A program made the position numbers and the translations under genes. Shown piece after piece: positions 1-12,311 of a stretch of DNA of 64,000 nt (position 1 is its first letter; every line of letters begins with the position of its first letter). This DNA is from Circinella umbellata. Taxonomy: Eukaryota; Mucoromycota; Mucoromycetes; Mucorales; Lichtheimiaceae. The stretch covers positions 62,001 to 126,000 of the forward strand of contig JAIWNF010000072.1 in the NCBI GenBank assembly GCA_025093555.1, given 5' to 3'. Under the pieces are notes generated by a model. The model made no database searches. It saw only the letters and a list, made by a program, of their open reading frames with translations, and had not been told where the DNA came from.

Positions 1-519
1 TTAATGTTTTTCTCTTTGAATTGCCGTTTTTATAATATTTTTCACTTTATTTTTTGCCGTGGTGCGCACAAAAATCACTAAACAAAAAGGTATATATGAT
101 AAAACTGTACTACGAATATAATCTGCAAAATTCATGCTGCACGAAAATTTAAAGTACAAATATACAGTGTACCGTAAAACTAGTGGCAATCTATTCGAAA
201 AAGTCCAACCGGCACGGCTAAAGTGAATGAGGCAGCGAAAGCCAATAAAAAAAGACTATGACGTTTGGATTTACCCAATCACCTTTAACTATGACATGTT
301 GCTGAGATTTAAACAGGTAAACATAAAGCATAAGAGAGAAAAAAGTTCATACATTATTACTTTATTAGCGTCAATATTAAAAAAAAGTTATTGGTGTCAT
401 GGATTGGTTCATTAGTGTCACAATGGAATATAACTCTAATAATAAAAAGACGTGGGAGAAAAAACAGAAGGAAGAAATCCTAATGCCAGGAGAAAATATA
501 ATGGAGAGTTCATGGTTGC
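1..519. other. Non-coding or unrecognised left edge
   Basis: AT-rich sequence with only short open frames on either strand and no recognisable domain. I see nothing supportable here. Confidence 0.4.
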
Positions 520-882
520 GTGTGTGGAGATGAAAATTCTACTTATGTTACTGCTACCAAGAACATTGTTAACAATCGGACCATTAATAATGAATCTACC
601 ATTAGTCGAACTACTGCCATTGAATCCAGTGCTATGGAATCGAGTTTATTTGAAGTGATAAGTACGTCTTCGAAAGTGTTAACTGTAGCTGCAATAGAAT
701 TTAGTATTAACAGATCCAAATTCTATTATAGCACTACAAACATTTACAGATAGCAGCAGCAGCAATGATAATCTCCTTGAAGACATTCAAAATACATGTA
801 CCATTTGTGACACCTTTGAGTGTAAAGGGAACAAAAAAGTAAAACACAACACTCTCTGTGGCAAAATGGATGTCGAACAATA
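520..882 (+). pseudogene. Possible decayed coding remnant with a Cys-rich patch
   Basis: A Ser/Thr/Asn-rich frame runs from about 520 to 700 and seems to continue in another frame to a stop at about 882. The second part reads as plausible protein, including the pattern C-T-I-C-D-T-F-E-C and a later C-G. I do not recognise the family. It lies just upstream of the Rpn-like pseudogene and could be its 5' part, but no splice link was established. The change of frame suggests decay or an unseen intron. Confidence 0.25.
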
Positions 883-1164
883 ATATTTAGTTACTTCAAC
901 AATATAATTTGGTCAAATATTATATTTACAGTAAGTATGACAAATAGCTAGTTATTATTATCATTTTATTTTTTTAGTAGTTATAAGTTCCAACCCATAT
1001 ATAAAATACAATTAATCATTTTACAATAGAATAATCTCGCTACTAGGGTCATCATTTCCTAATTGAGAACAATTAATTTTTTTTGCCTCATACATGTTAT
1101 CCGGGCCAAAATATCCACTGTAAGTTAAAATTTAGATCTTCAGCTGTAAAAAAAACTAAACTAA

Positions 1165-2734
1165 TTGAAATATAATATAATTATAGCTGAACATGAAGAC
1201 TTTAATGTACTTTCGAAATGGAAGCCGGGTACAGATCTTATGAATAAGTTGTTGCTAAGCGAACCGAAAATCATAAATCTTATTGTTCGCTCTTTAGTTG
1301 GTAATGTACAAATATATTTTATTACCTGTTTGAGTATATTGCATTTATCTAACATACAAGTCGTTTATAGGTGCTGATGCTCCCCCTGATAGCTACTCTG
1401 TAGCTCAAACTGAATGGCCTGATGGGAGCAGGTCCGATATGCTTTACGTATCGCAAATCGACACTTTACCCCCAATCTTGATTGAATGCCAATACTATGT
1501 CAATCAAGATTTTATGCTTCGACTTATCCAATACGCATCCAACGTTTATAGGCGTTACAAAATGATGCCTATCGTATTAGCGATTGTGACAAAATCTTTC
1601 TCAAAAGCAAAATTCCAAGATGAATTTACCACTAGCAAAGACGGATTCCTTCTCGGTGCAGACTGTAAATTCTGGGCCAAAAAATGTTTTCTCTTAACTG
1701 CTGATGCAGTATCAAACCATTTTCAACAAGAAACATTGAATCCAATGGCTGCTTTAGGGTGACTTTCACTGCAAAAAAAAAAAGTAGAGTATTACAATTG
1801 TGACCAACCAAAAAATTCCTTTGAATTGACATTTATGAAACAAGTCATTGAAAAGACTGGTGCATTTGATTTTATTCATACAAGGATACGCAGTCATTTG
1901 ACGGGGGTCGTCAACAAAAACTAGATATTTTATTAAAGATTGCTGGTCAATCACATATACTACTTTATCAACAAAATACACCGTCCACAATACAACCCAC
2001 TTACAATTAATCAATTGTCTTCAGATCCGACTATCGATGTTATTGGGAGTGAGCCACTACCAGCAGATACCTTATTATCAATGAGTGAAAGCTAAAAACA
2101 AGATCCAATGGACAACCATACGAATTGTTGCTCGAACATTATCAACAACATTATGATGGAGTGTATAATGTTACGCAGCGAACGTCAGGAACAATTTATT
2201 GCTACAATGAGGTAGAAAAACACCGATCGATTGAAACACTTGGTCAACAAGATCGGTCAGCATCGTCAAAGTCTATTCAGGGATCACACATACAAGCTCT
2301 ACTCCTCCAACATGGTAATATTACCATATTGATATTCTGTTGATATTCTGAGGGTTACTACGATATCAATAGGTGAAAGCGACGATCAAGAGCCTTCGGG
2401 TAATAAGAAAGTGAAAGCAAATGCTAAAGAAGGACTGCTCTCAATTGACAAGTTAGAAATAATTTAGAAGTTGTTGACAACAAAGGAGACGAAGAAGAAT
2501 CTAATTTATTGAAAATTTGAGCAAGCCCGGTAAAAGAAAAAATTGAAGAGAGATATTTGACAAAGGAAAAGCAAAGGGCTTTTTAAAGCATACAAATCTC
2601 CCAAAGACGAAAGAAAGATAAAAGGTAATATTTCAAAATAAAAAGGTTATAAACTATATTTAATTTTATTTGTTGAAGTATCTAAACCGAGAGATAAACT
2701 GAACGCTTTGTTAGGATTGAAAGGACTTGGGTAA
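1165..2734 (+). pseudogene. Broken Rpn/PD-(D/E)XK-like nuclease gene
   Basis: A first exon ending L-I-V-R-S-L-V-G joins through a GT..AG intron (about 1301-1370) to an exon running to 1762. That exon carries D-M-L-Y, then I-E-C-Q, and then F-M-x-R-L-I-Q-Y, the arrangement seen in Rpn/transposase_31-type PD-(D/E)XK domains (Asp, then Glu-x-Gln). After a stop at about 1760 the coding sense continues in shifting frames, with stretches around 1785-1915, 1918-1990 and 2107-2343. A lysine-rich tail lies at about 2380-2630, and a small last exon ends G-L-K-G-L-G-stop at 2732-2734. Several frameshifts and nonsense codons, one at a run of eleven A, make it non-functional. The family assignment rests on motif resemblance only. 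Confidence 0.5.
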
Positions 2735-3849
2735 TTTTGCAGTAGTCGGACAAGACCGGGGATTTTCCGCACAATTGACCGGATTTTATTGAGTATTACT
2801 AACTATAAAAGGTGCTTTGCGGTACTCCTTGCAGTAGTTTGCAGTAGCTTGTAATGATTTTATAAAATTATATATTACACTTGTTTTTGTATAGTATTAT
2901 TGCAAAAAATTTTTAAGGAATTATGGAATCATAAATTTATGAATAATATATATTTGATAATCAATAGCTTAATATTTAGTACCAATCTCTTAAATTTTGA
3001 GCTTTATGTACCTAATTGGTATCTGTCACAAATTTCTTTTTCTTCATCTTCTTTTCGTCCTTTACAAGGACTTCTACCCCCCTTTTCCTCTTCAAAGCTA
3101 ATTTTTATTGTGCCACACACCCCTATCTCCGGTTTGTATCAAATCCTTACATTTTTATTAGAATACGTATGAAGAGTGTCACGCTTTTGTGACAAGTTTG
3201 GACTGCCCAACATTACATATATGTATTAAAGACCAACATCTCCTTTACAATTTTCGGAACATAACTACCGGTGATTAATAATGTAAAAATACTAAGCTAG
3301 AAATGTAAGAAAAAAGCAAATTCTAAGCACCCATTCATTTCATATATACACACAATGTTCACTATGTCTCATGTTTCATTAATAATCTCTGGCACTTCCG
3401 CCAATTTAAATGCATACTCCTTGTCAATTTTTCCCTTCATCAGCTCCCAATTATCGCCAAAATAACTTCTTTGTTTCAGTACTTGTTGTATCTATGGTGT
3501 TTAATATGAAGGACAACCCCAAACAATTTTTTTTCATAGATTAGCATCAAACATTTCAATTTGAAAAGTTACAAAGACAATAGAACAAATGCAAAAATCT
3601 CTTCACCTCATATTTTCTTCTTTGGTACGCTGTTAATTCATCACTGCACCCTCAACTATTAAATAATTTTAAAGCTTTGTGTTTGATTATCGTACCAACA
3701 GAAATACCCAATACATCAACAACCATAACACCATTACATTCCATCCAGTTAGGTAATTTCTTGCTTTCTTCATAATCATCATCTTTTTCATCTTCATCCA
3801 TATATATAATATACGAAAATGTAAAGTTAGAAAAACCATTAATATATAG

Positions 3850-3851
<2 letters not shown>
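2735..3851. other. Intergenic, no gene recognised
   Basis: AT-rich. The 90-codon open frame at 2900-3172 has no recognisable domain or family resemblance. Nothing else stands out before the microsatellite. Confidence 0.4.

Positions 3852-3925
<74 letters not shown>
3852..3925. repeat. (CA)37 dinucleotide microsatellite
   Basis: An uninterrupted ACAC run of 74 bases, flanked by TATATA-type sequence on both sides. The long Cys-Val open frames that cross it on the minus strand are artefacts of the repeat. Confidence 0.95.
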
Positions 3926-3928
<3 letters not shown>

Positions 3929-4008
3929 TATATATAATATAAAATCGCTATAATTATTTGTTAAATAGGTACCTCTCGATTACCTCTTCTCTCCCACCAT
4001 TTCATTGG

Positions 4009-4132
4009 GGTGCACTAAATTTTTGGGTAGTAAACTTATTGGGTTTTTGGGTACTTCACCACTAAACGAGCCCAGAAGCACCCAAAAAGGTACTTTTTTT
4101 TATTTTTTATTTTTGGGTACTATGATACACCT
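4009..4132. mobile_element. Possible foldback/MITE-like element
   Basis: The stretch begins GGTGCACTA and ends in the imperfect inverse TATGATACACC. TTTTTGGGTA near the left is mirrored by TACCCAAAAA-type sequence on the other strand near the right. An inner pair, TTTTTGGGTacTTC and GAAGcACCCAAAAA, is also inverted. No clear target duplication was found, so this is a weak call. Confidence 0.3.
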
Positions 4133-6428
4133 CATTCAACTTAATAATACCTTATACTCTAGTCAATATAATCACTTATGAATTTTTATATGATATTGAA
4201 CAATAGCAGAAAATAGGGTAAAGTTGTAAGGCCTAAAAGTAGGACTCAAACATACTTTTATTACTGATAATGGAAGTACCCGAAAATTATGGCACCCCAT
4301 TGGGGTACATTCTGTGGGAATTTTTTTTCGCTTGTCGCATGTACCAAACTTTCGACCAAAAAAATCATATGTTAAGAAATCACCTTGTTCGATTTTCGCT
4401 TTGGCATGTTCTTCACTCTCGTAACGCGTATTTTAATAAAAATTCTCAAATATTATAAACGAAATAGCAATAGGTTTTTTAGGCAAGAAGGAGGAGGTAA
4501 AAACAACTTTTTAACTATTGTAAAATCATTTTTCTTGGTGCGTTGTATGAATGCGAAAAATAATGTATTGGGGTAGGAAAGGAATGTTATTAAAAATGTA
4601 TTAAAATAGCAACAGGTGTAAACATGATTTATTTATTTATTTTTGAATTCAACCGGTAAGAAGTCTCTTGCTGATAAAAATAACCTGTTTTACCAGCAAA
4701 GAGAACTTGTATTTTTTTTCCACCAGCGAAGTTTTTTCTCACCCACCAGGTGAAAACTACAATACTAAATAAAAAAAAAACATCATAGAGTTGGCATATA
4801 AGACAGTTTTTTTTTCCATTACGTAGTAAAGATAAATATGTTACATCATAATATTTTAATTTGCTTTATATTTTTAATGATCTATATCTGTTACTATTAT
4901 TATCATTATTATAACGGTATAATATATAGTTCACAATAGCAGCTACAGAAATATATAGTACAATAGCACAGATATAGAAATTATCATTTTTCTTTAAAAA
5001 GACTGGTTTTGCATAATGTAGAGATGCTGCGCAAGCAAATAATAAGCTCTACATGAATATTACAAGTTGTTAAAGCCCGACATCGACTACCGTGGATGCA
5101 CAAGAGCTGAATTTATAGGACAGCAAGCAAAGTCGTTTATGCCATCTTCAATAACCATCTATTGGTACATCATAATATGATATATAAACTTTATAATGAC
5201 AAGGCTATATAAATATATATATATATATATATAGAGCTGATGTTATTCTTGGCTCAAATTCGTACTTACAGTATGTCATTTTTGGACTTAAAAAGCTGCT
5301 TTGATTTGCTCAATTTCAAGATTGGTGGTCCACTTCCAAAGTTATAACTCTACCAAAAAAAAAAACGTTCATATTATTCTCTTCTTTCGATTTTCTTAAA
5401 TAAACATTACCTATAAGGATTGTAGTTTGCTGTATATAAACACGATGTATTTATACAAGCTTTTCTTGAATAACACTTTATTGAAGGTAGCGATTGGCTT
5501 AGTTTATGGTTAATTTCCATAATATAAAAATAATAGCTCTATACATTGATTTCTGTTTTTTATTTGGAACGCCATTGATTTGGAGTAAATGTGACATTTG
5601 ATTTTTTGAACAGGGCAACATTGATTTTTATAAGTACGTATAGGAGATTACTTTTTTGGAAACTTTGTGTATGTATTATAATTAAAGACATTGATTATAT
5701 AAACTATAATCACTTCTACATTATGATAACGAGTGACTCTCACATTTAATAAAGTGTATATTGGTATAATGTTCCGAATATTTTATCTTTGTAAAATAAA
5801 CAGTTGATAAAGATATCTTGCGCTTTTTCTTTATGTATCTAGTTTTTTAATAGACTCATACAAAACATGGTAAGAAAAAAGCATCCTATTCTTTTATTTA
5901 TCAAAGAAGAAGAAAACCAAAGTATACAGTAGACAACGAATGGACGAATCATTGTTTTCAAATTTTTGATATTCTTGATAAATAAATGTATAGAGATATA
6001 ACAAAAAATTATATGAGAAATAGCAATGGAATCCATCCTCCTAAGAGTAACAAAAGAAGTTGCTGAAATAAATACAAAGTTGATAGATATTGTGGAATAG
6101 GGTAAATAAGGCACAAAAATTCTGTATTTACTAGTTCTTTTAAAACGCATTTTCTCATGTTACATATTATCCCATTTATTTGCTAAGCAATAAATATATC
6201 ATATTCTGTCATTTCTAAGTAAATTATAGGAAACATTCACACCATATATACTATGTACCTATAGAAATTTAACACTTGGGAAAACCATTTTTGGAGATAA
6301 AAGTACTCTTGAAAACTTCGGTAGTTTAATGGGTTTAGTACACATACTCTCTCCTTTTCTCTTTGTTTCCTCCCCACCAACTGATATTTCTTTTCTTCTC
6401 CGAATTAAGTGATCTTTTGAAACCCATC
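4133..6428. other. Intergenic, degenerate AT-rich sequence
   Basis: It contains an (AT)n run at about 5213-5232 and several long homopolymers. Open frames such as 5839-6150 (-) are low-complexity hydrophobic translations without a recognisable domain. The promoter and 5' UTR of the downstream INTS13 gene must lie in the last few hundred bases. Confidence 0.4.
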
Positions 6429-9400
6429 ATGAGTTCTCCATTAACAGCAATTATAATCGATGGTCATCCAATAGCGTTTGGTGGGACTATACGCGATCAA
6501 GATCCTACAATGGATCGAACACGTAAATGTTTATATATATATATATATATGACACTCTTTGACGCGCCTATATACACACAAAAAAGAAACGGAGATTGAC
6601 ACCTTATTTTAATATTTGTTCAATGTAATATAAATATATATAGAAATGCTCCCACCCATTCCATGGTGGACATGTATGGTAGATAGTACGTTAGAATTTT
6701 GTCGAATAGGTTGGGGAACAGCTTCAAAAGAACTTCCAGAAGTATGTTATAACAATTTGAATTATAATAAAATCTTTACAAAATTCGTAAAAAAACGACC
6801 ATTTTCTTTTTTTTTTAATTGATTTGCATAAAACTTTTTGAAATATAGATCTCGGTTATTTCAGCAGGAGAACAAACAAAAAATTTAGTATCTTTTGGTC
6901 AAGCTGGTCATATAGATAAGGTAAAAAATATTTTTGAATAGATAAAAAAAAAGAGAAAATGATTATATCATGCTTGGATTAATATAGGAAGGAAAAAAAA
7001 CAGTTGATTGAAGGATTTAAACATGTACAACCACGACAAACAACTTCACAAGATCGAATCCAAACGGCTTTAGATACATTATTTCAAAATAACTTGCCAA
7101 AAAATAATCATTCTAAAAAGCTTCGTATTGTTCTATTATTACTTAGTAAAGGCAATGAAGATCAATATAGGTAATTATATATTAGATTGTCGAGAACCCA
7201 ATTGAAATAGATAATAACAATTTCTTTTATGTTTAATAATATAGTCATTATAATAATGAAGGAATAGATAAACGTGATATTCGAGCTATACTTTATAGTT
7301 CATTTAAAGATTCAAATTTATTTGATTCTATACATGTTGATATACTTCGACTTTTCCCATTTACTGATGGTTTATTACCTAATATTGAAAATACTTTGGT
7401 AAGATGTTATTTATTTATTTATTTATTTTGGGTGAGTTCTAACATCCTTTATATATATCACAGTTTGCACCTTCAGCAACTCTTTCCATTTATAATATTC
7501 CCAACCGCTCAGATAGTTTAAAAATTACTATGCGTCATCTTGCACAAATGTATTATAATGTAGATATTTTGAGGATATCGAATATTCCAATGAATGTGGT
7601 AAAATCTCTATTTTTTATTTTTTGATTTGTAAAATATCTTTTTTTGTACACCATTTTTTTCTAATTCAATATATAATAAGCGTCGACAAGATGGTAGTAC
7701 TGCAATGACTCAAACAGTAGAATTTTATACTCGATGTATTGAACCATGTTATAGTCGACAACACAATGATCCAGATTATCAAAAAGAACAAAAAGATATA
7801 ACATTACCTATTTATGATCCACGATATCTTGAATCAAAAGTAATTCAATTATCCTATGTAAAACGAAATAAACGTGTAGTCAATGGTAATATAGTCTCTT
7901 TTTTTCGCTCCCATTATAATTTATTAGAAATATTAATCTTAACCCTCTATTATTTGTTAGATATGGGTTGGTGTATTTGTAAAAGATTAATAACTAGTCT
8001 CACTAATGATGGACCCACTAAAACATATCTTGGAACAATACTTCAAGGTAGTGTTTCCTACCTTATTGATCTTGATAATAAAAAGAACAATAAGGAATGG
8101 ACTCATATATTAATAGCAGAACATGGTAAGAAAAAAAGAGTAGTAGTTTTTTTATATAATACTAATAATAATAATATGAAAATATATATTTATAGACAAA
8201 GTTTTACTTCATGTATTTGATTATCAACTCGAAAATGAATTAAAAGAAAAGACACAAATGATTAATGATAAATCAAAAGTTAAAGTTGAAAATCCAAGAG
8301 AAGATAATTATTCTTCTTTTCCAATGATAACACCAGATAAAGTTCAGGTACAATAAAAAAAAAACAATAAATTCTATACATATAACTACGTTTCTAACCT
8401 GATATAAAAAAAACATAGGAATTTATGCAAATGTTTATACATCCTAATATGTATCAAGATATATTCCAACTTCCATCTACAAAGAAATTTGAAGTATTTA
8501 AATATTCATCTCAAGAACCTTTATTATCAGTTTTGTCAAGAAATAATAATCAAACTACATTTAATATGGAATTGACAACACGATGGCATACTTGTTTTAG
8601 AGATAGTATGGGTACTGATATGTTTCCTGTTATTTTGGAAGATAACCGACCTATTAGTGATTTTGCAAATGAAGTATGTAATGGAACACCATTATATTCA
8701 GGATTTGGTTTAATTTCGGTAAATATGAATGTATTTCTTTTTTTTAAAAAAGACTGATTATGTAGAATGTTCTCTCACTCACTCACTCTGTTTACATATT
8801 AGGCTTTAAATTTACCACTGAATGCATCATTGAATAAGATAAAGAATGCTTTATTTTTAAATGATGGATCTCAAGTTAAAATAGCAGTGACAGAAATTGA
8901 TATTGTAAGATATTACTTTGGTTTTTTTTTATATGACATTTGTCAACACATCTAACATAAAATAACAAATATAAAAATAGATAGTCAATCAACTTTCAAG
9001 TGTACTTTTAGGTAAATCAATGAAGATGATAAGCAATGTTAAAATGATCAAGGAAGATTCTCGGTAAAGTTTTTTTTTGCTCTTTTTTTATCATCATTAT
9101 TATCATGAATAAAAAAAAGGACTTATAAAAAAAATGTTTTATATAATAGATTAATGGCAAAAAGACTTTTAATTGCATTATATCTCATTGGAACAAGATT
9201 TATGGAAAACGGTCCTAAAAAAGTGGTAAACAATCTGTTTTCATCTTAAAAACATTCTTCCATTTCATTAAAACTCTATCAATTTAATTATTATAGATAT
9301 GTAAACATATATTATCAACGATTCATGAAAATACCATGAATATAATGGATAGTAACAATACTGAACAATTGGATGAGAAAGATATCGATATGGAACAAAG

Positions 9401-10049
9401 TAGTAGTAATAATAATCCGAATGAAATAGCTGCTAAAGAAGCTTCATTAGCTATCGAAGCGGCATGGAACCAAGCAAAAAAATTTGAAAGCATGACTGTA
9501 CGAGAACAATCCGATTCACGTTATTCATTAGGAACAAATAGTGCAATTAAAAATGAAGATCACGTTCCACCCATACCTATGGGTATGACACACTCCAGAA
9601 GAGGAGGTGGAAGAGGTCGAGGTAGAGGACGTGGTATTATTCGAAATGAAACACCAGAAAGAAATATTAGTGTCAATCCAAATTTCATGCGTCATGAAAC
9701 GGGTGAAGCAGGCGTGATTCATCGAAAAAGACAAGTTGAACAACAAAAACAACAACCTGCGATTCCTTATTTATTAGCAGAATTAGCTGGAAATAAACAT
9801 CACGGACAACAACACAATGAAGGGATAGGAAAACAAGAAAAAAATTCATTTGGACCTCCTGGAAGTTTTTTAGATTTATATTGGAATGTGGATAAACAAT
9901 TAAGAGAAGGAAAACAAGGAGAAGAGGATGGAAAAGTTATCACGTGTCGAGATAGTAAATGGCAAAGAATTCAAAAGGAGTTTGATGGACGCATGGGACA
10001 ACAACAACAACAACACCAACATCACAACAAAAAAACAAAACAAAAATAA
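6429..10049 (+). CDS. INTS13: Integrator complex subunit 13 (Asunder homologue)
   Basis: Joined exons: 6429-6522, 6644-6741, 6849-6920, 7004-7170, 7245-7398, 7464-7598, 7681-7885, 7961-8125, 8196-8347, 8419-8718, 8803-8904, 8981-9063, 9150-9225, 9297-10049. All join in frame to about 851 residues. Recognition rests on Asunder landmarks in order: an N-terminal vWA-like start with W-T-C-M-V-D-S-T-L-E-F-C-R-I, a middle E-F-M segment, and a C-terminal S-F-L-D-L-Y-W-N block followed by a conserved helix with F-D-G-R. An RGG-like Gly/Arg run (about codons 700-715) and a Gln/His-rich lysine tail look lineage-specific. In animals the protein belongs to the nuclear Integrator module with INTS10 and INTS14, acting in snRNA 3' processing and promoter-proximal termination. 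The same role here is inference. The start was chosen because it gives the beta-strand-like T-A-I-I-I-D-G-H opening. The gene is convergent with the next one, 219 bases away. Confidence 0.75.
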
Positions 10050-10268
10050 AATATAAATATAAATATAAATGCCAAATTGATACTTTTTTTTTACTATTAT
10101 TGTTATTATTATTACTGCTATTTATTATTACTATTACCATTGTTATTGTTTGTTATTTTACATTATAGTTTGAAAAGAAACTTAATTTTGATAGTGGTCA
10201 ATACGTACATGAAAAAGAATCATATGGGGTTAGGATAAAGAAAGATATATGTGAGAGCAAGTATATAT

Positions 10269-12091
10269 TTACAAAGCATGGTACACAACAATACTTGTAC
10301 GAGGGTAAGCTGGACCAATGCCAGGTGAAAATCCACCTAAATGATCTCTGGGAGGTTGACGAACAGGACGAATTTGAATGATACTTGGTTTCAATTCTTG
10401 TTGCTTATATTTTCGCTTAGTTGCTCTAATAAAATTATAAATACGTAAGTTAAATTATATTATAAAAGAAATAAAAGAAATAATAAATAGACTTACTCTT
10501 GTATTTGTTTATTAATTAAACTAGCAGCAGTATTTCCAATATCATATTCTTGTTGATTATTCATACCATATAACTCTTCTCGAGAATAATGTCGTGAAGA
10601 ATTAAAATTTCCTGATGATGATGAGGGTGTCATAGTTGCTGAATTAAATGGAAATGATGAACTAGGTACTGGTGTATGTGAAGCGGGTATACTACTTGTC
10701 ACCCATTCTACCTCTTCTTCTTCTTCTGCTTCTTTATCATCATCATAAACATTTTTGATAGGATTATGAATACTATCACTACTTGTATTACCATATCGTT
10801 TCATTTTAGATGTTGATTTTTCAGTTGTATTTGTTGATAATGATTTTGTGATATTCAGTTGTGGTTCTTGATGTTGAAAAGGAATATCATCCCATAATGA
10901 TGTTGAGGAATCAAACTTTAAATCTTCTTTTAATGTTTTATCAGCAGGTGTGTTTGTAGTTGGCACTGAATCATTTGATGAATCTAATACACCCATCGTG
11001 GCTTCTTCTTTCTGAACGACTTTCTGATCATCAATGATAGACTTTGAATAACTTCCTTGTTGCTGTTCTTGGAAAGAAAAAAGGTTTTCAAGAGAATCAT
11101 TCTTGGAAAAAGATGAAACTTCAGGTTCTTGAGGTAGAATATCAAGTTTTCTTGCAGTTGAAGTTGTCACATTTACCATCCCTTGATTAAATTCATTCCA
11201 ATCATTTACTAATGTACCTTGATTCCAACTACCTCTTTCTCCGCTACTACTAGTACTATTACTTATATCCATTTCTTTGTTATGTTGTGATACTGATGGT
11301 AATGGAGTGGAAGGTTCTGACTGGAATGGTGAATGGGGTTTTGTTATAGATGTTGGAGATGATATGAACAAATCTTGTAGTTGGTGTTGTTGATTATTAT
11401 AATTAATATCACTTGAATGAAATGATATCTCTTGTTCAGTAACAGTTGTTGGTTCTGCAGGTGGTGATGAAGTGTGAGCAGTCGCCCAACTACTGTTGTC
11501 ACTATTCGTTGTATCATTATTCCATGAAGAGGATGATATTTGATTAGAATCTGTTGGTATATCTTGAGTGGATGTTTTTACTTTATCGGTAAAAGTCTCA
11601 GGATGAACATGATCAGTCTCAGAAGAATACGAATTTGATAAGACAGATGTTGGATCAGAAGAGAAATGTGATTGTAGTTGATCCCATGTTATCACTCCGC
11701 CATAATCCAATTTTTTTTCAATCAAAGGACTCGTCTTATTTGATACCCATGTATTATCATTTTGATTGATATTATTACTGCTACTACTACTATCAAATTT
11801 TTCCTTTTTTTCAATGGAAGATGTTTGTTGTAGAAAAGATAAAGTAGTTGGTGTCGTAGGACTCGTGTTTGGACTATTGTCACCTAAAGAAGAAGAAGAA
11901 CACTCGGGTTTTGTTGGAAAAAAAAACTGGATTGCTTTTTCTTTGCTTTTTTGATTAAATACATAAAAAGGGCGCGTTTTAGGGAGGGCTGCCTTACCTG
12001 ATTTATGAAGATTTTTCAAATTCCATGGCCTATATGATTTTTCATATTCTTTTCTTTTTAAAGTTTTTCGATTTGCACTATTTCCATACAT
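10269..12091 (-). CDS. Ser/Thr/Asn-rich disordered protein of unknown function
   Basis: Two exons on the minus strand, 12091-10497 and 10425-10269, give about 583 residues and a stop at 10271-10269. I do not recognise the family. The N-terminus is basic (R-K-T-L-K-R-K-E-Y-E-K) with a motif of aromatic and proline residues (Y-R-P-W-N-L). A long low-complexity middle rich in Ser, Thr, Asn and Gln follows, with an acidic patch near codon 460. The last 60 residues are compositionally normal and look conserved: basic K-R-K-Y-K, then I-R-P-V-R-Q-P-P-R and G-G-F-S-P-G. This layout suggests a scaffold with short linear motifs, which is inference. The 72-base intron has GTAAGT and AG ends. The start follows a short gap from the upstream gene on the same strand. 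Confidence 0.6.
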
Positions 12092-12311
12092 TTTATTATC
12101 AAAAAAGAAGGAGGACGCGTTTTTTTTAAAAAGAAAGAAAGGTTGGGAAACTGAAAAAAAGGTCTCTCTCTTTTTTTATATTTCTTTAAAATCCCGCCAA
12201 TGCTATTTGAGTGAGCCCCTATTTGAGTGGAATTGGGTATCACCCAACTGCTCACAGACATAAACATAAAAAAAAAGACCCTCTCTTTTTATAATTTTAC
12301 AGTTTTATTTT

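Noticed and set aside
3652..3929. Minus-strand ORFs with a long Cys-Val run
   Set aside because: Translation of the CA microsatellite; no start context, no domain.
4662..4760. Possible further MITE with ACCAGC motifs
   Set aside because: Only weak, non-terminal inverted similarity; borders could not be set.
9528..9755. Antisense ORF in INTS13
   Set aside because: Overlaps the RGG-rich exon in the opposite sense; composition mirrors the coding strand.
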